Shown: positions 6,601 through 8,847 of the stretch, in pieces | Position numbering within the stretch: the stretch's first letter is position 1 | How the letters are laid out: every line of letters starts with the position of its first letter | Source of the DNA: JAAZHK01 sp964536075 | GTDB taxonomy: Bacteria > Bacillota_I > Bacilli_A > RF39 > UBA660 | NCBI GenBank assembly: GCA_964536075.1 | Contig: CAZHWO010000030.1 | Location: 1 to 8,847 of the forward strand | Direction: 5' to 3' | Length of the DNA stretch: 8,847 nucleotides | Translations under genes and position numbers: made by a program | The notes under the pieces: model-generated | What the model was told of the DNA's origin: nothing | Seen by the model: the letters and a program-made list of their open reading frames with translations, nothing else | The model's database searches: none

Positions 6601-7644
6601 TTATTTCTCCTTATTAAAATTTAATAAATCATAATTAATGATATTATTGGATACTTCAAGTAGTTTTTCCGTATATTCAATATTATTGTTAATATAATCA
6701 CTACTAATAATACTATTGGTAAGTGTTAAATACTCGCCTTTTTGGCTGTTATAGTAAACCGAGTTCGTTAACCAGTTGCTATTAGGAAAGACGACAATAT
6801 TATCATCTAAATGATTGAAAATATCATTTCCCAGTGCATAATTATTTTTAAAATTAAACATATTACCCAAAGTGGGCATAATATCATAGGTACCCATCAC
6901 CGTAGAGATCTTTTTACTAAGAGCTTTATCCTTGGTCCAGATAACGAAAGGTGTTCTGCGATTAAGTTCATAGCTATAGCTATTAAAGTCAACATAGTTA
7001 GGATCACTTTTATCGAAAGTATCATCTGTTGTTTTATCATAATTATATAATCTATCCCAATCATCTTTAGAAAGTCTAGCATCATGATCACCGTAAATAA
7101 TAATAACGGTATTGTCTAGTAAACCACTAGTGTCTAACTCCTGAATAAATTCCCCTATCGCACTATCAGCATAATGCACTGATTTAAAATAATTACCTAA
7201 CTTAGTCCCTTCCATATAAGGATAAGTTATTGTTTCGGGTACTCCTTCAGCATTTGTAATTGTCTCTTTTATATCAACCGCAAAATCACCATATTTAGTA
7301 ACATCACTAAATGGAGTGTGATTACTTAACATAATCATTGTTCCATAAAAAGGACTATGGTTAGTTTGTATATCTAATAAATAATCGATACTTTGATGGA
7401 AAAATGATTTATCGGATAAACCTAACCCAATTGTTTCATCAATAGTATAGGAATCTTTACTATAAAATTTATCATAACCTAAACTTTTGTGCATGACATT
7501 GCGATTCCAAAAGCTGCCATTATTACCATGCATTGAGAAAGTATAATAGCCTTTATCTTTTAAGAGTTTAGGAATAGATATATATGTGCGATCAAAATAA
7601 TTAACAAAAACGGTTCCAATACTTGAAGGCATTAACGAAGTATT
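6601..7644 (-). CDS. ltaS: Lipoteichoic acid synthase LtaS-type, C-terminal catalytic part (5' side lost in assembly gap)
   Basis: 347 residues of an extracellular sulfatase-fold domain, continuing the N-terminal part at 7745-8515. LtaS transfers glycerol phosphate from phosphatidylglycerol to the growing lipoteichoic acid chain on the outer membrane face, using Mn. The domain opens with NTSLMPSSIGTVF, the strand after the catalytic threonine in this family. Then come SMHGNNGSFWNRNVMHKSLG (FWNR at 7501-7512; Trp and Arg equivalent to the substrate-binding W354/R356 of Staphylococcus aureus LtaS), SNHTPF (His codon 7318-7320, like H416), and YGDHDA (Asp and His, 7084-7089, like metal ligands D475/H476). 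The catalytic Thr and the metal-binding Glu fall in the N run and cannot be checked. Reading on through the N run is meaningless. The gene ends two bases before the next. A PgtA-like or other phosphoglycerol transferase is the main alternative. Confidence 0.88.
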   Translation of the reverse strand, partial: NTSLMPSSIGTVFVNYFDRTYISIPKLLKDKGYYTFSMHGNNGSFWNRNVMHKSLGYDKFYSKDSYTIDETIGLGLSDKSFFHQSIDYLLDIQTNHSPFYGTMIMLSNHTPFSDVTKYGDFAVDIKETITNAEGVPETITYPYMEGTKLGNYFKSVHYADSAIGEFIQELDTSGLLDNTVIIIYGDHDARLSKDDWDRLYNYDKTTDDTFDKSDPNYVDFNSYSYELNRRTPFVIWTKDKALSKKISTVMGTYDIMPTLGNMFNFKNNYALGNDIFNHLDDNIVVFPNSNWLTNSVYYNSQKGEYLTLTNSIISSDYINNNIEYTEKLLEVSNNIINYDLLNFNKEK

Positions 7645-7744
7645 NNNNNNNNNNNNNNNNNNNNNNNNNNNNNNNNNNNNNNNNNNNNNNNNNNNNNNNN
7701 NNNNNNNNNNNNNNNNNNNNNNNNNNNNNNNNNNNNNNNNNNNN
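7645..7744. other. Assembly gap, 100 N placeholder inside ltaS
   Basis: Exactly 100 N, the conventional length for a gap of unknown size. The coding parts on each side end at codon boundaries (7745 and 7644) but are out of frame by one base across 100 bases, so the length is not real. From the family layout about 70-90 residues, or 210-270 bases, are missing. Confidence 0.98.
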
Positions 7745-8515
7745 AAAATATTCTTCAAAACTAGTTTTAGCTTCATCATAACCAAATAAAGTCACTAGTT
7801 TAGGTTGAATACTTTTAAAGGCATCGTTTAAGTGATATGTATAAATACCAAAATGCATAACAATATATTCTCTATTCCATTGTTTCGTAAAACGACCAAT
7901 TTCTAGGCTACTTAAAGTAATAATGAAAATACCTGCTAAAGCTAATGAAGCATAAATGGTTCTGATAGTCATTTTTTTTGTACTGCTTAAGCGTAAAACA
8001 TCTTTATAATATCCCTCTTTTTTTAATTTAAGATGGGTAGCAATCATCACAATTGGTCCCCATAGGTAAATTAAGTCTTTAGCCTGCAAGACATTTTGAG
8101 TAACCGCATCACTTACTTCACCAATAAATTTACTAGTAGATAGTAGTGATATGGAAGAAAAACTAGTATAGAAGGTATAATAAATGGAATTAATAATACA
8201 TATTGCCGTTAAGATAATATTTAAGATAATAAGATACAGCGTTCGACTCTTTTGATATTTGGGTCTGATTAAATAAACCATTGAGCCTAGGAATAAAATA
8301 ACAGCTAAATCAGCGATAAGAGGCCTAATGGTAAAAATAGCATCAACGGTCTTGATCGTTAGGATACGTAATAAAAAGGAATTTATTAAAGTAATAGCAA
8401 CATAGGCCACAAATAATTTATTATTATCGGCATAGGTTTTAAATTGATTTTTTCCTTTTTTGATAATTTCTTTTATCTTTAATTTAAATTTTAGTTTTCT
8501 AAGTTTTTCTTTCAT
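7745..8515 (-). CDS. ltaS: Lipoteichoic acid synthase LtaS-type, N-terminal membrane part (3' side lost in assembly gap)
   Basis: 257 residues before the N run. A long basic cytoplasmic tip (residues 1-30, about a dozen Lys) precedes five hydrophobic segments (about 34-54, 62-83, 91-117, 146-161 and 184-204). This five-helix membrane domain followed by an extracellular linker is the standard LtaS plan, and the catalytic domain resumes at 7644. The linker ends YDEAKTSFEEYF, just where the family usually shows the start of the sulfatase fold. The ATG at 8515 is preceded by GAGGGTG five bases upstream, and only 12 bases separate it from the stop of the YihY-like gene, so the two are very likely co-transcribed. 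Taken alone the membrane part is not diagnostic; its assignment rests on matching the C-terminal half. Confidence 0.85.
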
Positions 8516-8527
8516 AAATACACCCTC

Positions 8528-8847
8528 TTAATCAAGATCTGATTTATACAAACTGGCATTCATAGCAATTCCTAAAACGAAGAGATAAGCTAAGAGATAT
8601 ACCCATAACAATAATACTAAAAGATTAGAAATACTACCATAAAAAAGATCATAATGGACAAATTTTGATATATAAAAACTGTAAACTTCGGTCGCAATAA
8701 TCCAACTTAAGGTCGTTGTTAGTGAGCCGATTGTTGTTTCACGACTGCGAACTTTTTTACTTGGAGCCATGGTATAAAGCAGCTTTACACTCATAAAAAT
8801 CAAGAGAATGGATAAGGGATATTTTAAAACTTGGTAAATATCATAAA
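8528..8847 (-). CDS. YihY/BrkB (UPF0761) family membrane protein, C-terminal end, 5' part beyond window
   Basis: About 106 residues are visible, open to the right edge; there is no need to start it at the TTG at 8803, since the frame continues upstream with YDIYQVLKYPLSILLIF. The family pattern is clear: a short membrane helix, then KLLYTMAPSKKVRSRETTIG, a helix with LSWIIATEVYSFYISKF, then HYDLFYGSISNLLVLLLWVY and a last helix ending LGIAMNASLY. Most YihY/BrkB proteins have six membrane segments and about 280-300 residues, so about two thirds lies outside. The family was once annotated as ribonuclease BN or virulence factor; those labels are unsupported. Its role is generally unknown, with lipid or envelope transport suggested for relatives. 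It heads the ltaS operon as far as visible, which fits an envelope role. Confidence 0.85.
   Translation of the reverse strand, partial: YDIYQVLKYPLSILLIFMSVKLLYTMAPSKKVRSRETTIGSLTTTLSWIIATEVYSFYISKFVHYDLFYGSISNLLVLLLWVYLLAYLFVLGIAMNASLYKSDLD

Noticed and set aside
6811..7091. Two overlapping short frames on opposite strands
   Set aside because: Both are out-of-frame readings of the conserved LtaS catalytic domain, which includes the GDHDA metal motif there.
1..8847. Mobile element, CRISPR, tRNA/rRNA, defence system or alternative genetic code
   Set aside because: No transposase, direct repeat array, cloverleaf or toxin/nuclease motif was found by reading. The genes use TGG for Trp and show no in-frame TGA, so the standard bacterial code suffices.

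Overview
The window is AT-rich. All five genes whose ends are visible stop at TAA, and tryptophan is encoded by TGG. Purine-rich Shine-Dalgarno sites (GGAGG, AGGAG) and protein families typical of Gram-positive envelopes point to a low-GC member of the Bacillota. An uncultured gut lineage near the Erysipelotrichales/RF39/Mollicutes-like Bacilli is my guess from the style of the proteins. A run of exactly 100 N shows that this is a draft or metagenome-assembled scaffold.

Layout. (1) Bases 1-2906, minus strand: most of a very large secreted, modular glucosaminidase-type peptidoglycan hydrolase that runs off the left edge. (2) Bases 2907-3063: the only real intergenic region, a divergent promoter region with a strong sigma-A-type promoter for the rightward gene. 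(3) Bases 3064-5175, plus strand: a membrane-anchored LytR-CpsA-Psr (LCP) protein with an extra extracellular domain before the LCP domain and two C-terminal PASTA-like repeats. (4) Bases 5172-5912, minus strand: a ZupT-like ZIP metal transporter whose stop codon overlaps the LCP stop in a shared TTAA. (5) Bases 5972-8847, minus strand: an apparent operon read leftward. It holds the 3' end of a YihY/BrkB-family membrane protein, an LtaS-type lipoteichoic acid synthase cut in two by the assembly gap, and a small single-pass membrane protein of unknown function. A hairpin with a T-tract follows that last stop codon.

How the genes fit together. Apart from the metal transporter, the recognisable genes concern the Gram-positive cell surface. 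LtaS polymerises glycerol phosphate on a membrane anchor, LCP enzymes transfer anionic or capsular polymers onto peptidoglycan, and the glucosaminidase cuts the glycan strands. LtaS-type enzymes are Mn-dependent, so a ZIP transporter next door could be related, but nothing in the sequence shows that. I see no mobile element, CRISPR array, RNA gene or defence system, and no clear sign of a wholly new system. The most interesting points are the LCP domain architecture, the small protein downstream of ltaS, the repeat-bearing tail of the glucosaminidase, and the interlocked convergent gene ends.
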